From contig JACRLJ010000074.1 in NCBI GenBank assembly GCA_016215105.1, positions 1 to 42,370 on the forward strand: a DNA stretch of 42,370 nt, in the 5' to 3' direction. Made by a program: the position numbers and the translations under genes. Under the pieces are notes generated by a model, which was given only the letters and a program-made list of their open reading frames with translations, did no database searches and was not told the DNA's origin. Shown one piece after another: positions 1 through 8,704 of this stretch. The first letter of the stretch is position 1, and each line of letters opens with the position of its first letter. Source of the stretch: Candidatus Hydrogenedentota bacterium. Lineage in GTDB: Bacteria > Hydrogenedentota > Hydrogenedentia > Hydrogenedentales > SLHB01.

Positions 1-134
1 CTTGCAAGATTCGCGTCATCAACCTGTTACGCATCGGCTACCACTTCATAAGAAACAAGGGATACCAGCTTGACTACGCAATCCAGGCTATGCGCGAACT
101 CGTCACGCGTCAACATGCGCCAAACTGGGGATAA
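1..134 (+). CDS. C-terminal fragment of an unidentified protein
   Basis: An open frame enters from the left edge and ends at a TAA at 132-134, giving about 43 residues rich in Ile, Tyr, Arg and Asn (it contains IGYHFIRNKG and ends HAPNWG). The other two forward frames close within the first 120 bases, so this is the only long forward frame here. I do not recognise the family. It lies in the same frame as, and 75 bases before, the glycosidase start, so it could be the end of the preceding gene in an operon. Only the last part is visible, so even its reality as a gene is uncertain. Confidence 0.35.
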   Translation, partial: CKIRVINLLRIGYHFIRNKGYQLDYAIQAMRELVTRQHAPNWG

Positions 135-209
135 GTCAGCTTTGGAATACCCGTTGTCGAATCCCGCCGCACTTCGGACGGCGAGTCCATCACGATCCGC
201 AATGACGCG

Positions 210-2180
210 ATGACGGTGGAACTGCTCATCGACTCGCAACGGCATGCCGCGATACGGAGTCTTCGCACCGGAAACGGACACGAGCTGCTCGCGAGACCTG
301 CTGAGTGCTTCTCTGTTCTCCGTCCTGGTGGGACCGTCATCAAGGAAGGTGGCATGGAATTCACCCAGGCTTGGGCGCCGCGCGAGAAGGAGTCCAACCA
401 GACGGTCCAGACCTCCGAGGCGGAAGCCCAGCTCTTCAAAGACGGGCGAGAATTCAAAGTCGTATCCTGGCATCCCTGGCAGCGCATGTCCTACGCGGAG
501 GTCGAGGTCTCGCTGGAAGCCCCCGAGCCGGTCATCTGGCGGATTCGCCTTCATCGCGACAAGCCCTATCTGGAACAGCGTTTCGAGGCGCCCGCGGAAT
601 GGCGAGCATCCGGGCGGGCGCTCGTCCAGCGCCTCGGCGTGGCGCCGTCTCTGGAACCAGTCATGCCCACCGATGTTTTCAGCAAAGGCTTTTCGAACGG
701 CCGTCCGAATCTTGCCGGGCGTCATCGGTTCGAGTTCGTGTCGCAGTCGGACCATCTCGCCTACGATCTCGGACCTCGAATCGGTCTGGCGGCGTTTGTA
801 GCGGGCATCGGCGGGGAAGAAAGGATACTTCCCCATGAATTCTTCCTGATAGACCATGCCTCGAGCGATCTGAAGACCGACGGCACCACCGTTCGATTCC
901 TTCTTTGGCCGTCTGAGGGTTCTGTCGAGAAAGGGTTTTCGAGCATCAGGACCTTCGTCGCAGACGAATACTCTTGTCAGCGCGACAAGTACAATCCGTT
1001 CGCATGGAATCAGTTTTGGCTCTGGCAAGGCGGGCCCCAACCAGCAGGCTCCGAGGTCGTCACAGCGGCGCGGCTGCTTGACATCCTGCCCCAGCTCAGC
1101 GCCGCCGGGTGCGAAGAGTTGCACCTGGATGCGGGATGGGAGGTGGCGCCCGGCGACTGGCGCTTCGATCCGAAACGCTTCCCCGAAGGCTTTGAGCCTA
1201 TCCGCCAGTTCCTCCGCGAACACGGCATGCGCTATCACACCTGGATGTGCAACACCGCCACCGACGATCCGGAAGGGTTGAAGAAACTCATCGAGCAGAC
1301 CGACCTCTGCAAGCTATTCATGGACCGCACCGCCACCGAACTCAGCGTGGCGTCCATGCGCGAGGTGCGCAAGAGTTATCCCGATTTCGAGACCTTCGTC
1401 CATCACACCACCTCGCGCAGCGCCTATTACCCCTGGGGCAATATCCACTTCCTATCCGATTTCAATCAGGTGTACTTTGGCGAAGGACAATTCTGGTCGT
1501 GGTCGAACGTTCTTCCCGGCAACGCGCAAGAAACGGATGTGAACAAGCGCTTCTACAGCACCCACAGCCTGAGGGCGGGTGATCTGGTGACGCGTTCGGC
1601 GGCCTACCAGGCGCATTGGGCCTGGCCGTACAAATGCATCGTGCCGCCGCATTGCGGATGGGCGTGGCTTGAAGACCGCGGCCTCGATGAACTCGCGAGC
1701 CGCATGTTCACGACCATCGCCGCCCGCTACGACTACCAGTGGGGCGAGGACCCCCGAATGCTTCGCGACGAGGTGCGGAACTTCTTCCTGGACTGGACGG
1801 CCTATTTCAAAGCCGCCCGGCCGTACCTGCAACAGTACCAGCACGTGCTTCCCGTGCCAGACGGGCTCCATCCCGACGGAGCCGCGCATCTCAAGGACGG
1901 CAAGGGCTTCATAGTGCTGTGTAACCCTTCCGACCAGAAGACACAGGTTGAATGGAAGGAAATCCTCTGGGAACCGGAACTCGAATTCGATCCCGATCGA
2001 TCAATCCGAGTGAGCGACTGGACCCATCCACTCGCCCCGCGGAATCTGAGGACCGTCAACGTCGGAAAGCCGAAAGGTTCGTTGGCCCTCGAGCCATTGA
2101 GCTACAAAGTCATCGGACTGGACGTGGACGTCACGGCGATGCTCAACGAAATACGCGAGCAACGCGCCCGCCTGCATTAG
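210..2180 (+). CDS. GH36-like alpha-galactosidase (melibiase family)
   Basis: A 656-residue protein with an N-terminal beta-rich region followed by a TIM barrel of the GH36/GH27 alpha-galactosidase clan. The barrel signature HLDAGW (305-310) is followed by GDWRFDPKRFPEGF and a GMRYHTWM strand, as in GH36 enzymes. K368-LFM-D372 matches the family K-x-D nucleophile strand, making D372 the likely nucleophile; D417 in FLSDF is the likely acid/base. Expected role: release of terminal alpha-linked galactose or a related sugar from oligosaccharides. No signal peptide is evident, so it probably acts in the cytoplasm. ATG at 210 has no good ribosome site, and the frame stays coding-like back to 135, so the true start may lie slightly upstream. 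The gene converges on ruvB. Substrate specificity is inferred only from the clan. Confidence 0.8.
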   Translation: MTVELLIDSQRHAAIRSLRTGNGHELLARPAECFSVLRPGGTVIKEGGMEFTQAWAPREKESNQTVQTSEAEAQLFKDGREFKVVSWHPWQRMSYAEVEVSLEAPEPVIWRIRLHRDKPYLEQRFEAPAEWRASGRALVQRLGVAPSLEPVMPTDVFSKGFSNGRPNLAGRHRFEFVSQSDHLAYDLGPRIGLAAFVAGIGGEERILPHEFFLIDHASSDLKTDGTTVRFLLWPSEGSVEKGFSSIRTFVADEYSCQRDKYNPFAWNQFWLWQGGPQPAGSEVVTAARLLDILPQLSAAGCEELHLDAGWEVAPGDWRFDPKRFPEGFEPIRQFLREHGMRYHTWMCNTATDDPEGLKKLIEQTDLCKLFMDRTATELSVASMREVRKSYPDFETFVHHTTSRSAYYPWGNIHFLSDFNQVYFGEGQFWSWSNVLPGNAQETDVNKRFYSTHSLRAGDLVTRSAAYQAHWAWPYKCIVPPHCGWAWLEDRGLDELASRMFTTIAARYDYQWGEDPRMLRDEVRNFFLDWTAYFKAARPYLQQYQHVLPVPDGLHPDGAAHLKDGKGFIVLCNPSDQKTQVEWKEILWEPELEFDPDRSIRVSDWTHPLAPRNLRTVNVGKPKGSLALEPLSYKVIGLDVDVTAMLNEIREQRARLH

Positions 2181-2263
2181 AGCTCAGCTTCAACTTCTGC
2201 GTCTGCAGTCATCGTTTACTGGATTCCTTTACAGCCTCTATCAGAACCCGCGTCGGGGCGAAT

Positions 2264-2289
2264 GGGAGGGCGGTTGTCCTCAACCGCCG
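2264..2289. repeat. Dispersed palindromic repeat, copy 1
   Basis: This 26-base element carries a GGGAG leader, an 8-bp stem with loop TCCT, and a closing G. It matches 23 of 26 bases of the element at 5526-5551, and one of the changes (T to A on the left arm, A to T on the right) preserves a base pair. It is intergenic, like a REP-type element. Confidence 0.55.
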
Positions 2290-2306
2290 AGGTCACGCCG
2301 TGACCT
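2264..2306. terminator. Two tandem hairpins between convergent genes
   Basis: The first hairpin is GGCGGTTG (2269-2276), loop TCCT, CAACCGCC (2281-2288). The second is AGGTCAC (2290-2296), loop GCC, GTGACCT (2300-2306), followed by TTTGTT. They lie between the ends of the glycosidase gene (+) and ruvB (-), where a bidirectional terminator is expected. The first hairpin belongs to a repeated element, with a relative at 5526-5551. Confidence 0.6.
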
Positions 2307-2320
2307 TTTGTTAGGCGCTC

Positions 2321-3346
2321 TTAGAACAGCGGAGGCTGGTCTTCGGACGGGGGGGCTTGCAGCCCGAAATGCTTGTACGCCAGCGGCGTCGCGACTCGCC
2401 CTTGCGGCGTGCGTTTGATGAACCCGAGTTGGATGAGGAAGGGTTCGTGGACTTCTTCAAGCGTCTGCGACTCTTCGCCAATCGCTACGGCCAGTGAGCT
2501 GATGCCGACAGGGCCCCCGTTGAACTTATCGATCACGGTGCGAATGATGGCCTTGTCCATATCGTCCAGACCGAGGTCGTCAATGCGCAACAGTTTGAGC
2601 GCGGCGTCGGCCAGTTCGCGCGTGATGGCGCCATCGCTCTTGACCTGCGCGTAATCGCGCACGCGCCGGAGCAGGCGGTTGGCCACGCGGGCCGTGCCGC
2701 GCGACCGGGACGCGATTTCGAGCGCGCCGTCGCTGTCGATGGGGACGTTGAAGATGCGCGCGGACCGCAGGACGATGGCGCGAAGCTCGGCGGGACTGTA
2801 AAACTCGAAGCGGCACACGTCGCCGAACCGCGCCCGGAGCGGGGCTGTCAACAGGCCCGCGCGCGTGGTGGCGCCGATGAGCGTGAACGGTTTGAGGCCG
2901 ATCTTTAGTGACCGGGCGGTGGGACCCTTGCCGAGCATGATGTCCACCTCGAAATCTTCCATCGCCGAGTACAAGGTCTCTTCGACGGCGTTGTTCAAGC
3001 GATGGATTTCGTCGATGAAGAGCACATCGAACTCTTCGAGGCTGGTGAGGATCGCCGACAGGTCGGCCTGGCGCTCCACCACGGGCCCCGAAGTGGACTT
3101 GATGTCCACGCCCATTTCCTGCGCGATGATGCGCGCAAGGGTAGTCTTGCCCAACCCCGGCGGGCCGGACATGAGCAGGTGGTCCAGCGGTTCGGATCGC
3201 TGTTTGGCCGCCTGGATGGCGATGTTCAGCTTGTCCTTGATGGCTTGCTGTCCGGGAAACTCATCGAGGCGCTTGGGACGGATCTGTTCGTCGTAGACCG
3301 CATCGTCGCCGGTAGGGTTTGACCGCAGGATTTCGTCGTCGGCCAT
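2321..3346 (-). CDS. ruvB: Holliday junction branch migration helicase RuvB
   Basis: A 341-residue AAA+ motor that forms hexameric rings on DNA and, with RuvA, drives branch migration of Holliday junctions in recombination and repair. It carries the usual RuvB opening ([11 protein letters not shown]), Walker [10 protein letters not shown] (61-69), Walker B FIDEIH near 110-115, the sensor/arginine region GATTRAG near 158-164, and a C-terminal winged helix with [10 protein letters not shown] and RTPQGR. Length is typical for the family. The ATG at 3346 lies only 3 bases after the ruvA stop, and GAGGAGA at the end of ruvA is its ribosome site, so the two genes form an operon. ruvC is not beside them. 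Confidence 0.97.
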   Translation of the reverse strand: MADDEILRSNPTGDDAVYDEQIRPKRLDEFPGQQAIKDKLNIAIQAAKQRSEPLDHLLMSGPPGLGKTTLARIIAQEMGVDIKSTSGPVVERQADLSAILTSLEEFDVLFIDEIHRLNNAVEETLYSAMEDFEVDIMLGKGPTARSLKIGLKPFTLIGATTRAGLLTAPLRARFGDVCRFEFYSPAELRAIVLRSARIFNVPIDSDGALEIASRSRGTARVANRLLRRVRDYAQVKSDGAITRELADAALKLLRIDDLGLDDMDKAIIRTVIDKFNGGPVGISSLAVAIGEESQTLEEVHEPFLIQLGFIKRTPQGRVATPLAYKHFGLQAPPSEDQPPLF

Positions 3347-3349
3347 CGC

Positions 3350-3955
3350 CTATCTCCTCGCGATGGACCGCAAGGCGGCCTTGACCAGGTCTTCATCGGA
3401 TGCGCCGTCGCCGAGCTGCTTACGCGCGGTCGCGGCGGCTTTCCGGGCCTCGCCGAGCGTACACCCGAGCGAGCACAACGCCGCGATGACATCATCCGTA
3501 TCCGGCGTCGGCTCGGCGGACGCGGGTTCACCGAGAATCGCGTCGAGCTCGGCGTCCTGGCCGAGCTTGGCCTTCATCTCGAGCACGATGCGCTGGCCGG
3601 TCTTCTTGCCGACCCCGCCAATCTTGGTGAACGCGGTAACGTCGTTCTCACGCACGGCGCGCCCGAACTCCGCGACGCTCATTGCGGACAGTACGGCCAG
3701 GCTCACCTTGGGGCCGATGCCTGAAATGCCGAGCAGCATCATGAATAGGGTCTTCTCTTCCTCGCGCAGGAACCCGAAGATCTGAAACGAATCTTCGCGG
3801 ATATGGCAATAGGTCAGCAAGGTCGCCGTGGCGCCCGCCGTCAGCCGGCGATGCGTTCCGTCCGGCACAAAGACGTCATAGCCCACTCCGCCGACGTCCA
3901 GATGAACGCGGCCAAGCGGCTTAGCAGCAACGGTCCCTCGCAAGAATGCAAACAT
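3350..3955 (-). CDS. ruvA: Holliday junction DNA-binding protein RuvA
   Basis: A 201-residue protein that binds four-way junctions as a tetramer and loads RuvB. Domain I starts MFAFLRGTV and contains GGVGYDVFVP; domain II has two helix-hairpin-helix motifs (LLGISGIGPK and IGGVGKKTGQ); domain III (about 150-201) is the small helical RuvB-contact domain. The frame stays open to 4069, but homology begins at the ATG at 3953-3955 and the extra upstream residues look unlike RuvA, so I use 3955. It is the first gene of the ruvAB operon and diverges from the transporter at 4131. Missense-free motifs and normal length argue for an intact gene. Confidence 0.96.
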   Translation of the reverse strand: MFAFLRGTVAAKPLGRVHLDVGGVGYDVFVPDGTHRRLTAGATATLLTYCHIREDSFQIFGFLREEEKTLFMMLLGISGIGPKVSLAVLSAMSVAEFGRAVRENDVTAFTKIGGVGKKTGQRIVLEMKAKLGQDAELDAILGEPASAEPTPDTDDVIAALCSLGCTLGEARKAAATARKQLGDGASDEDLVKAALRSIARR

Positions 3956-4041
3956 GCGGCCTATGGTAATCGGACGCGCGGCGATTGTCGAATCGCGAAC
4001 GCCATGGTCCGTGCGGTCTCCGCGGGCAACGGAACCGTTCC

Positions 4042-4070
4042 TTGGAAACGCGCGCCTTCCCCGGTACACT
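4042..4070 (+). promoter_or_regulatory. Putative sigma70-type promoter of the transporter gene
   Basis: TTGGAA (4042-4047) and TACACT (4065-4070) are separated by exactly 17 bases, and the transporter start lies 61 bases further on. Both hexamers are near consensus. The site lies in the divergent ruvA/transporter spacer. It is a prediction from pattern only. Confidence 0.5.
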
Positions 4071-4130
4071 CTACCGTCGTTGACCCGTGTAACGCGTTGA
4101 TGGGTTGTGGGGGGTGAAAGAGAGGAGCCA

Positions 4131-5483
4131 ATGTCTTCTGGTTTTCTGCGCTGGTTAGCGCCCGCGGCCCCAATTCCGCGTCTGCCGGACGCAGAGGTCC
4201 AGCGGCTCTACCCGCGCTATCGGCGGCGCATTCTGGAATGTACGTTCCTGGGCTACGCCACTTCCTATCTGGTCCGCAATAACCTGGCGCCGGTATCCAA
4301 AGATATCGAGAGCGCCCTGTACTACGATCACGCCATGATCGGGAACATCCTGGCGGCGACGGCGATCACCTATGGCATAGGCAAGTTTGTGATGGGGGCG
4401 GTTTCGGATCGAAGCAGCTCGCGCGTCTTTCTCGCCTGCGCGTTGTTGCTCACGGCGCTCTGTAATTTTGCGTTTGGGGCGTCAGCAACCTATTCGGCGC
4501 ATTTCTGGTTGTGGGCGCTCAACGGGTTCGTGCAAGGCATGGCTTGGCCGCCCTGCGGTCGCTCGATGGCGCACTGGTTCAGCGAAAAAGAGCGCGGCCT
4601 TACCTTCAGCATCTGGAACACCTCGCACAATGTGGGTGGCGGCATCGCGGGATTCATCGCCGCGCAGGCGACACTGTACCTTGGCGGATGGCAATACGCA
4701 TTTTACGTTCCGGGCGCGCTTGCCCTTATTGGATCGGTCTACGTGCTTTGGCGTTTGCGCGACACCCCGCAATCGGTCGGCTTACCTCCGGTCGAGGAGT
4801 ACCGGAATGACTACACGGAAGAGACGCGGGCGCACGGGACACTGGAACGAGAACTCACCACGTGGGAGCTTCTCGTGGACAATGTGCTCTGCAATAAGAT
4901 CATCTGGCTGCTGGCGTTCGCCAACTTCTTCGCGTATATCACGCGCTACAGCATGCTCGACTGGGGCGCGATGTACGTGCGCGAAATGAAAGGCGCCAAC
5001 ATCACCGGGGGCGGCGCCGCCGTCCTGGTGAACGAATTCGGAGGCATCCCCTCGACCATCCTTCTAGGTTGGCTGACGGACCGCATGGGCGGGCGCAGAG
5101 GCCGCATCGCCACGCTGTCGCTCGTTCCCATTCTCGCCGCGTTTACCGTCCTGCATTTGACCCCGTCTGGCTACATCGCGATAGACATGGCGATGCTGGG
5201 TCTCATCGGCTTCTTCATCTACCCGGTGATCAATCTGATCGTCATCATGGCGTTAGATCTCACTTCCAAGAAGGCAATCGGAACTGCGGCGGGGTTTATC
5301 GGATTATTCGGCTACTTGGGGCGCACCGCCCAAGCCAAAGGCTTCGGCTGGATGCTGCATCACTACGAGAACCTCTACGGCAAAGCCACCGCCTGGGACT
5401 ACGTGTTCTATGCGATTCTTGCCGCAACTTCGATATCCATGGCGCTGCTTGCGTTGACCTGGAAACTCAAACCACGGGCGTGA
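4131..5483 (+). CDS. OPA-family MFS transporter (GlpT/UhpT-like)
   Basis: A 450-residue inner-membrane transporter with about 12 hydrophobic helices. The segment YATSYLVRNNLAPVSKDI near the first helix, the CGRSMAHWF region and the linker RDTPQSVGLPPVEEYRNDY are characteristic of the organophosphate:phosphate antiporter branch (GlpT, UhpT, PgtP). The expected role is uptake of a phosphorylated organic compound, such as glycerol 3-phosphate or a sugar phosphate, in exchange for phosphate; the substrate cannot be read from sequence alone. The ATG at 4131 has a strong GAGAGGAG site at 4120-4127, so an upstream in-frame ATG at 4107 is rejected. A terminator-like repeat lies downstream, so it is probably monocistronic. 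Confidence 0.85.
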   Translation: MSSGFLRWLAPAAPIPRLPDAEVQRLYPRYRRRILECTFLGYATSYLVRNNLAPVSKDIESALYYDHAMIGNILAATAITYGIGKFVMGAVSDRSSSRVFLACALLLTALCNFAFGASATYSAHFWLWALNGFVQGMAWPPCGRSMAHWFSEKERGLTFSIWNTSHNVGGGIAGFIAAQATLYLGGWQYAFYVPGALALIGSVYVLWRLRDTPQSVGLPPVEEYRNDYTEETRAHGTLERELTTWELLVDNVLCNKIIWLLAFANFFAYITRYSMLDWGAMYVREMKGANITGGGAAVLVNEFGGIPSTILLGWLTDRMGGRRGRIATLSLVPILAAFTVLHLTPSGYIAIDMAMLGLIGFFIYPVINLIVIMALDLTSKKAIGTAAGFIGLFGYLGRTAQAKGFGWMLHHYENLYGKATAWDYVFYAILAATSISMALLALTWKLKPRA

Positions 5484-5525
5484 CACGTTGCAGCGCCCGC
5501 GCCCGCTAGGTGTGGGACAGTGGCC

Positions 5526-5551
5526 GGGAGGGCGAATGTCCTCATCCGCCG
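5526..5551. repeat. Dispersed palindromic repeat, copy 2
   Basis: GGGAG is followed by GGCGAATG (5531-5538), loop TCCT and CATCCGCC (5543-5550). It is the relative of the element at 2264-2289 and keeps the same loop and flanks. One arm position is mispaired (A opposite C). It lies between the transporter and the sensor kinase and may act as a terminator for the former. Confidence 0.55.
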
Positions 5552-5642
5552 CGGGGTGTGGGATGGCCGCAAAAAGGTGTAAGCTCTAGGGGGAACTGAA
5601 CCCCAGCCGCCTTGGCCATTTGCCGTGTCCGGGGATAAGCGT

Positions 5643-7424
5643 ATGAAAACCACCGCGCCGCCGATGCCCGTGACGGGTGTCCTCGAGCTGGTCGACCGTA
5701 CCACCGCGATGATGTACCTCGCGGACGCAAACCCAGCGCGATCGCTTCGCAAAATCAGCGCGACCCTTGCAGCGACGCTCGGCCACGCCACACCTGCCTC
5801 TACGGTCTTGCCGGAGGTCTGGAAGAAGCACCTTCACCCCGGCGACAGTTCCGCGGTCTTTGAGCGATGGAACGGCCCAACGAAAGGGAAGCCAGATACG
5901 TCGCTCGACTATCGATTGGTCGATACGGCGGGCCAGGTTCGTTGGGTTCGCGAGGAATCCACGCTGGTGGACTTGCCTGGCGAACGCGAACCGAAGGTTC
6001 TCGCTTGGCTCGTGGATATTACCGATAGCCGGAACGCCGAGTCACAAATGCGCTCGTACGCCCATGACCTGGCCGAGCGCGTCAAGGAACTCGACTGCCT
6101 GTACTCCATCACTCACCTCGCGGAAGAGGGTACGGTGGCCGACGTACTGCGGCGCGTGGCGCATATCCTGCCGCGAGCGTGGCAATACCCGGATAGAGCC
6201 TACGCCCGTATCGTCTACGCCGGACAGGAATTCGTGACGGGGAAGAATTCCAACGGTTACTGGAAACAGGCGGCCAACATCACAATTCGGGGCGAGACGG
6301 TGGGGCAGGTCGAGGTCGGCTACCGCGAAACGCGGGAAGGTGACGCAAACCCGTTCCTGCCCGAAGAATGGTCCCTGCTCAACGGAATTGCGCGCCGCCT
6401 GGCCGACGTCGTCGAACGGCGATCAGCCGAGGAGGCGCTGCACCGCAGCGAAGAACTCTATCGAACGCTGGCCAGGAACATCCCCGGCGCGCTGGTTGGA
6501 TTGTTTGACGCCGAACTGCGGTGCTCGCTCGTCGAAGGGAAACTGAAGGGTGTTCTCTCCAAGCGCGCCGTAGAAGGTCGATCGCTCGAAGAGGCGTGGG
6601 GGCGAAAGGCTGATTTCCTCGTAAGGATGTGCCGGGCCGCCCTGAATGGCCTGGATCAGCTCGAGGAGCATCAGTGGCGCGGACTGTCTCTCTCAGCGCA
6701 TGTCCTCCCGGTGTACAGTGATCCGGCCACACAAGCCGGCGTGTTTGTCATTCACGACGTGACCGATCGACGGAGACTGGAGAAGGAAGTGGTCGAGATC
6801 GCCGCGCGTGAACAACGGCGCGTGGGCCAGGATCTGCACGATGGGCTGGGCCAGTTGCTGACCGGCCTGATGTGCCTCAGCGGAAGTTTGGCTCGAAACC
6901 TGTCCGAGCAATCGCCGGCGTGCGCCGCGCAGGCCGGCGAGATCACGCAGATCGCCGGCTCGGCGCTGGCGGAAGTCCGTTCGCTGGCGCGCGGTCTGAT
7001 GCCCGTCGAACTCGATCTGCGCGGCCTTCCGGCGTCCCTCCAGGAACTCGCCTATGACTGCGAGAATCTATTCAATGTGGCGTGTGAATGCGAGTGTTCC
7101 GGCGAAATCGAGTTCGACGACGCGGTTGCGCCGCTGCAGCTCTACCGGATTGCGCAGGAAGCCGTCAGCAACGCCGTCCGGCACGGAAAGGCAAAGGAGA
7201 TTCACATCGCGCTGAAAGCCGCCGGATCGCGTGGCCAACTGACCATCGAGGATAACGGAACGGGATTCACCCGATCCAAACAACGACGTGGTGGAATGGG
7301 TCTTCGGATCATGCGGTACCGCGCCGAAATGATCGGAGGCGCCTTGGATATACGCGTGTCCCGCGGCCGCGGAACGCGCATTCTGTGCGGGTTCGCGCTT
7401 CGAAAACGGTCATGCGCCGGCTAA
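5643..7424 (+). CDS. Cytoplasmic sensor histidine kinase (NarL-partner type)
   Basis: A 593-residue kinase without an obvious membrane segment. Order: a PAS-like domain (about 20-140, ending in a PAC-like LAWLVDITDSRNAE), a GAF-like domain (about 150-265, with ELDCLYSI and PFLPEEWSLLNGIA), a second PAS domain (about 270-380), a HisKA_3 dimerisation helix with EQRRVGQDLHDGLGQ (H399 is the likely phosphorylated histidine), and a C-terminal HATPase with EAVSNAVRHG and EDNGTGF. It should autophosphorylate and pass phosphate to the response regulator encoded 10 bases downstream. The ATG at 5643 has GGGGA 7 bases ahead; a GTG at 5625 is an alternative. The signal is unknown, but soluble PAS/GAF sensors usually read an internal cue such as redox state or a small ligand. 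Confidence 0.88.
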   Translation: MKTTAPPMPVTGVLELVDRTTAMMYLADANPARSLRKISATLAATLGHATPASTVLPEVWKKHLHPGDSSAVFERWNGPTKGKPDTSLDYRLVDTAGQVRWVREESTLVDLPGEREPKVLAWLVDITDSRNAESQMRSYAHDLAERVKELDCLYSITHLAEEGTVADVLRRVAHILPRAWQYPDRAYARIVYAGQEFVTGKNSNGYWKQAANITIRGETVGQVEVGYRETREGDANPFLPEEWSLLNGIARRLADVVERRSAEEALHRSEELYRTLARNIPGALVGLFDAELRCSLVEGKLKGVLSKRAVEGRSLEEAWGRKADFLVRMCRAALNGLDQLEEHQWRGLSLSAHVLPVYSDPATQAGVFVIHDVTDRRRLEKEVVEIAAREQRRVGQDLHDGLGQLLTGLMCLSGSLARNLSEQSPACAAQAGEITQIAGSALAEVRSLARGLMPVELDLRGLPASLQELAYDCENLFNVACECECSGEIEFDDAVAPLQLYRIAQEAVSNAVRHGKAKEIHIALKAAGSRGQLTIEDNGTGFTRSKQRRGGMGLRIMRYRAEMIGGALDIRVSRGRGTRILCGFALRKRSCAG

Positions 7425-7434
7425 GGAGGCAGAT

Positions 7435-8112
7435 ATGGCGGCCAAAACGCCGCGGGCCAAGAAGAAACGCATACTCATTGTGGACGACCATCCCGTTGTC
7501 CGCCGAGGTTTTGCCAGCCTGATCAACCTCGAGCCGGACCTCGAAGTGTGCGGTGGCGCCGAGGACGCGCAATCCGCGCTGGAAGCCGTTAAGACACTAA
7601 CGCCGGACCTGCTGATCGTAGACATCTTCCTCAAGGATTCCAGTGGATTGGATCTCATTAAGGCCCTGCACAAGCGGGGCGGTATCCCCATCCTCGTCGT
7701 ATCCATGCACGACGAGACGCTCTACGCCGATCGCGTTTTGAGGGCAGGCGCGATGGGATACGTCATGAAGCGGGAGGCCGAGCGTACCATCGTGACTGCG
7801 ATTCGACGAGTGCTCGAGAAGAAGACCTATCTCAGCGAACGCATGGCCGAACGGCTGGTCCAAGGGTACTCTGGGCAGAAGCTGGAAGCGCCCACGTTGG
7901 AAGAGGCGCTCAGTGACCGAGAGCTTCAGATCTTCGAAATGCTGGGACACGGCCACGGCATCCGGAAAATCGCGGAGGAACTGAACATCAGCCTCAAGAC
8001 CGTGGACGCGCACCGCAGCCGTATCAAGGAAAAACTCAACGTCCAGACCTCCACAGAGGTCCTTCAGCGCGCGGTCCAATGGGTCCAACAGGGTAACCGC
8101 GGCGCGTCATAG
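7435..8112 (+). CDS. NarL/FixJ-type response regulator
   Basis: A 225-residue DNA-binding regulator. The receiver domain (about 12-130) has the acidic pair D17-D18, phosphoacceptor D63 in LLIVDIF, S90 and K112, all canonical. A LuxR-type helix-turn-helix follows (about 160-220), with LSDRELQIFEMLGHG and LNISLKTVDAHRSRIKEKL. The start is set by TAAGGAGG overlapping the stop of the kinase gene, so the pair is translationally close and should form one two-component system. Target genes are unknown; the palindrome CTAGGG-ATTTT-CCCTAG just downstream (8135-8151) is a possible but untested binding site. Confidence 0.92.
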   Translation: MAAKTPRAKKKRILIVDDHPVVRRGFASLINLEPDLEVCGGAEDAQSALEAVKTLTPDLLIVDIFLKDSSGLDLIKALHKRGGIPILVVSMHDETLYADRVLRAGAMGYVMKREAERTIVTAIRRVLEKKTYLSERMAERLVQGYSGQKLEAPTLEEALSDRELQIFEMLGHGHGIRKIAEELNISLKTVDAHRSRIKEKLNVQTSTEVLQRAVQWVQQGNRGAS

Positions 8113-8134
8113 CGCTGACTTTCTGGCCGCGCCT

Positions 8135-8151
8135 CTAGGGATTTTCCCTAG
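8135..8151. promoter_or_regulatory. Short palindrome downstream of the regulator gene
   Basis: CTAGGG (8135-8140), ATTTT, CCCTAG (8146-8151) form a perfect 6-bp dyad in the 170-base spacer between the response regulator and the HPt-like region. There is no T-run after it, so an operator is as likely as a terminator. LuxR-type regulators bind short dyads of this kind, but no link is shown here. Confidence 0.3.
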
Positions 8152-8282
8152 CTGCAATTCCGCCTTCCCCCTATTCTCGTGCGGCGAAGTTTGCGTTACC
8201 GTAAATCTACTGAGGCGCGAAATGCATGGTTTTCTGGCGCGGAAGGTCCGCCAACGCGGTCCTGTCGTACGAGGTCGGAACG

Positions 8283-8651
8283 ATGCGAGAACAAATTCAT
8301 CAAAGCAATGGACAGCAGTGGACTCTGGCGTCATGGGCGATTGGCTCTGTCGGCTCTGCCCGCCGTCTGCTGCGGTAACTGGGAGAACACCCCGAGGGAA
8401 GCGCTCCGCTCAACGAGTTGTTGCTCACGGTACACGCCGTCCGATGCTACGCCGATATGGCTGGGTTCGGCCGCGTGTGCGCGTTGGCGGAACGTCTCGA
8501 GGACGATATGTGCAACGCGCGGAACGCTGGCGCCCCTGTGAATCCCATTTGGCTGGAGGGTGTCGAACGGCAGCTCGAGGCGATCAGGTCCTGTCTGGAC
8601 GAGGGGTCGGATCCCCGCGCCGCAGAATCCGTAGCGGCGCCGCAACACTAG
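8283..8651 (+). pseudogene. CheA-P1-like HPt protein interrupted by an in-frame stop
   Basis: One frame from ATG 8283 to TAG 8649-8651 (123 codons) reads as a single HPt-type domain except for a TAA at 8376-8378, after 31 residues. Across and after the stop the sequence aligns with the CheA P1 pattern: ARRLLR-stop-LGEHPEG, then LNELLLTVHAVRC, DMAGFGRVCALAERLEDDM and a final helix with WLEGVERQLEAI. The phosphorylatable histidine (codon 8433-8435) is kept, but the usual H-x-x-K-G-S has become H-A-V-R-C-Y. A complete HPt protein would relay phosphate between kinase and regulator, which fits its place after a two-component pair. It may be a recent pseudogene, a sequencing error (TAC would read Tyr), or a shorter protein started at TTG 8418 or 8421. 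Confidence 0.55.
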
Positions 8652-8704
8652 ACGTATTTGGCATCCGGCGCCGGCGAGGCCGGCCCGAGTGAAAGGAGCG
8701 CACG

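Noticed and set aside
27-1238. A 403-codon open frame on the minus strand opposite the glycosidase gene
   Set aside because: It is a shadow of high-GC coding sequence on the plus strand. Its translation has no family features, and the plus-strand protein has the catalytic motifs.
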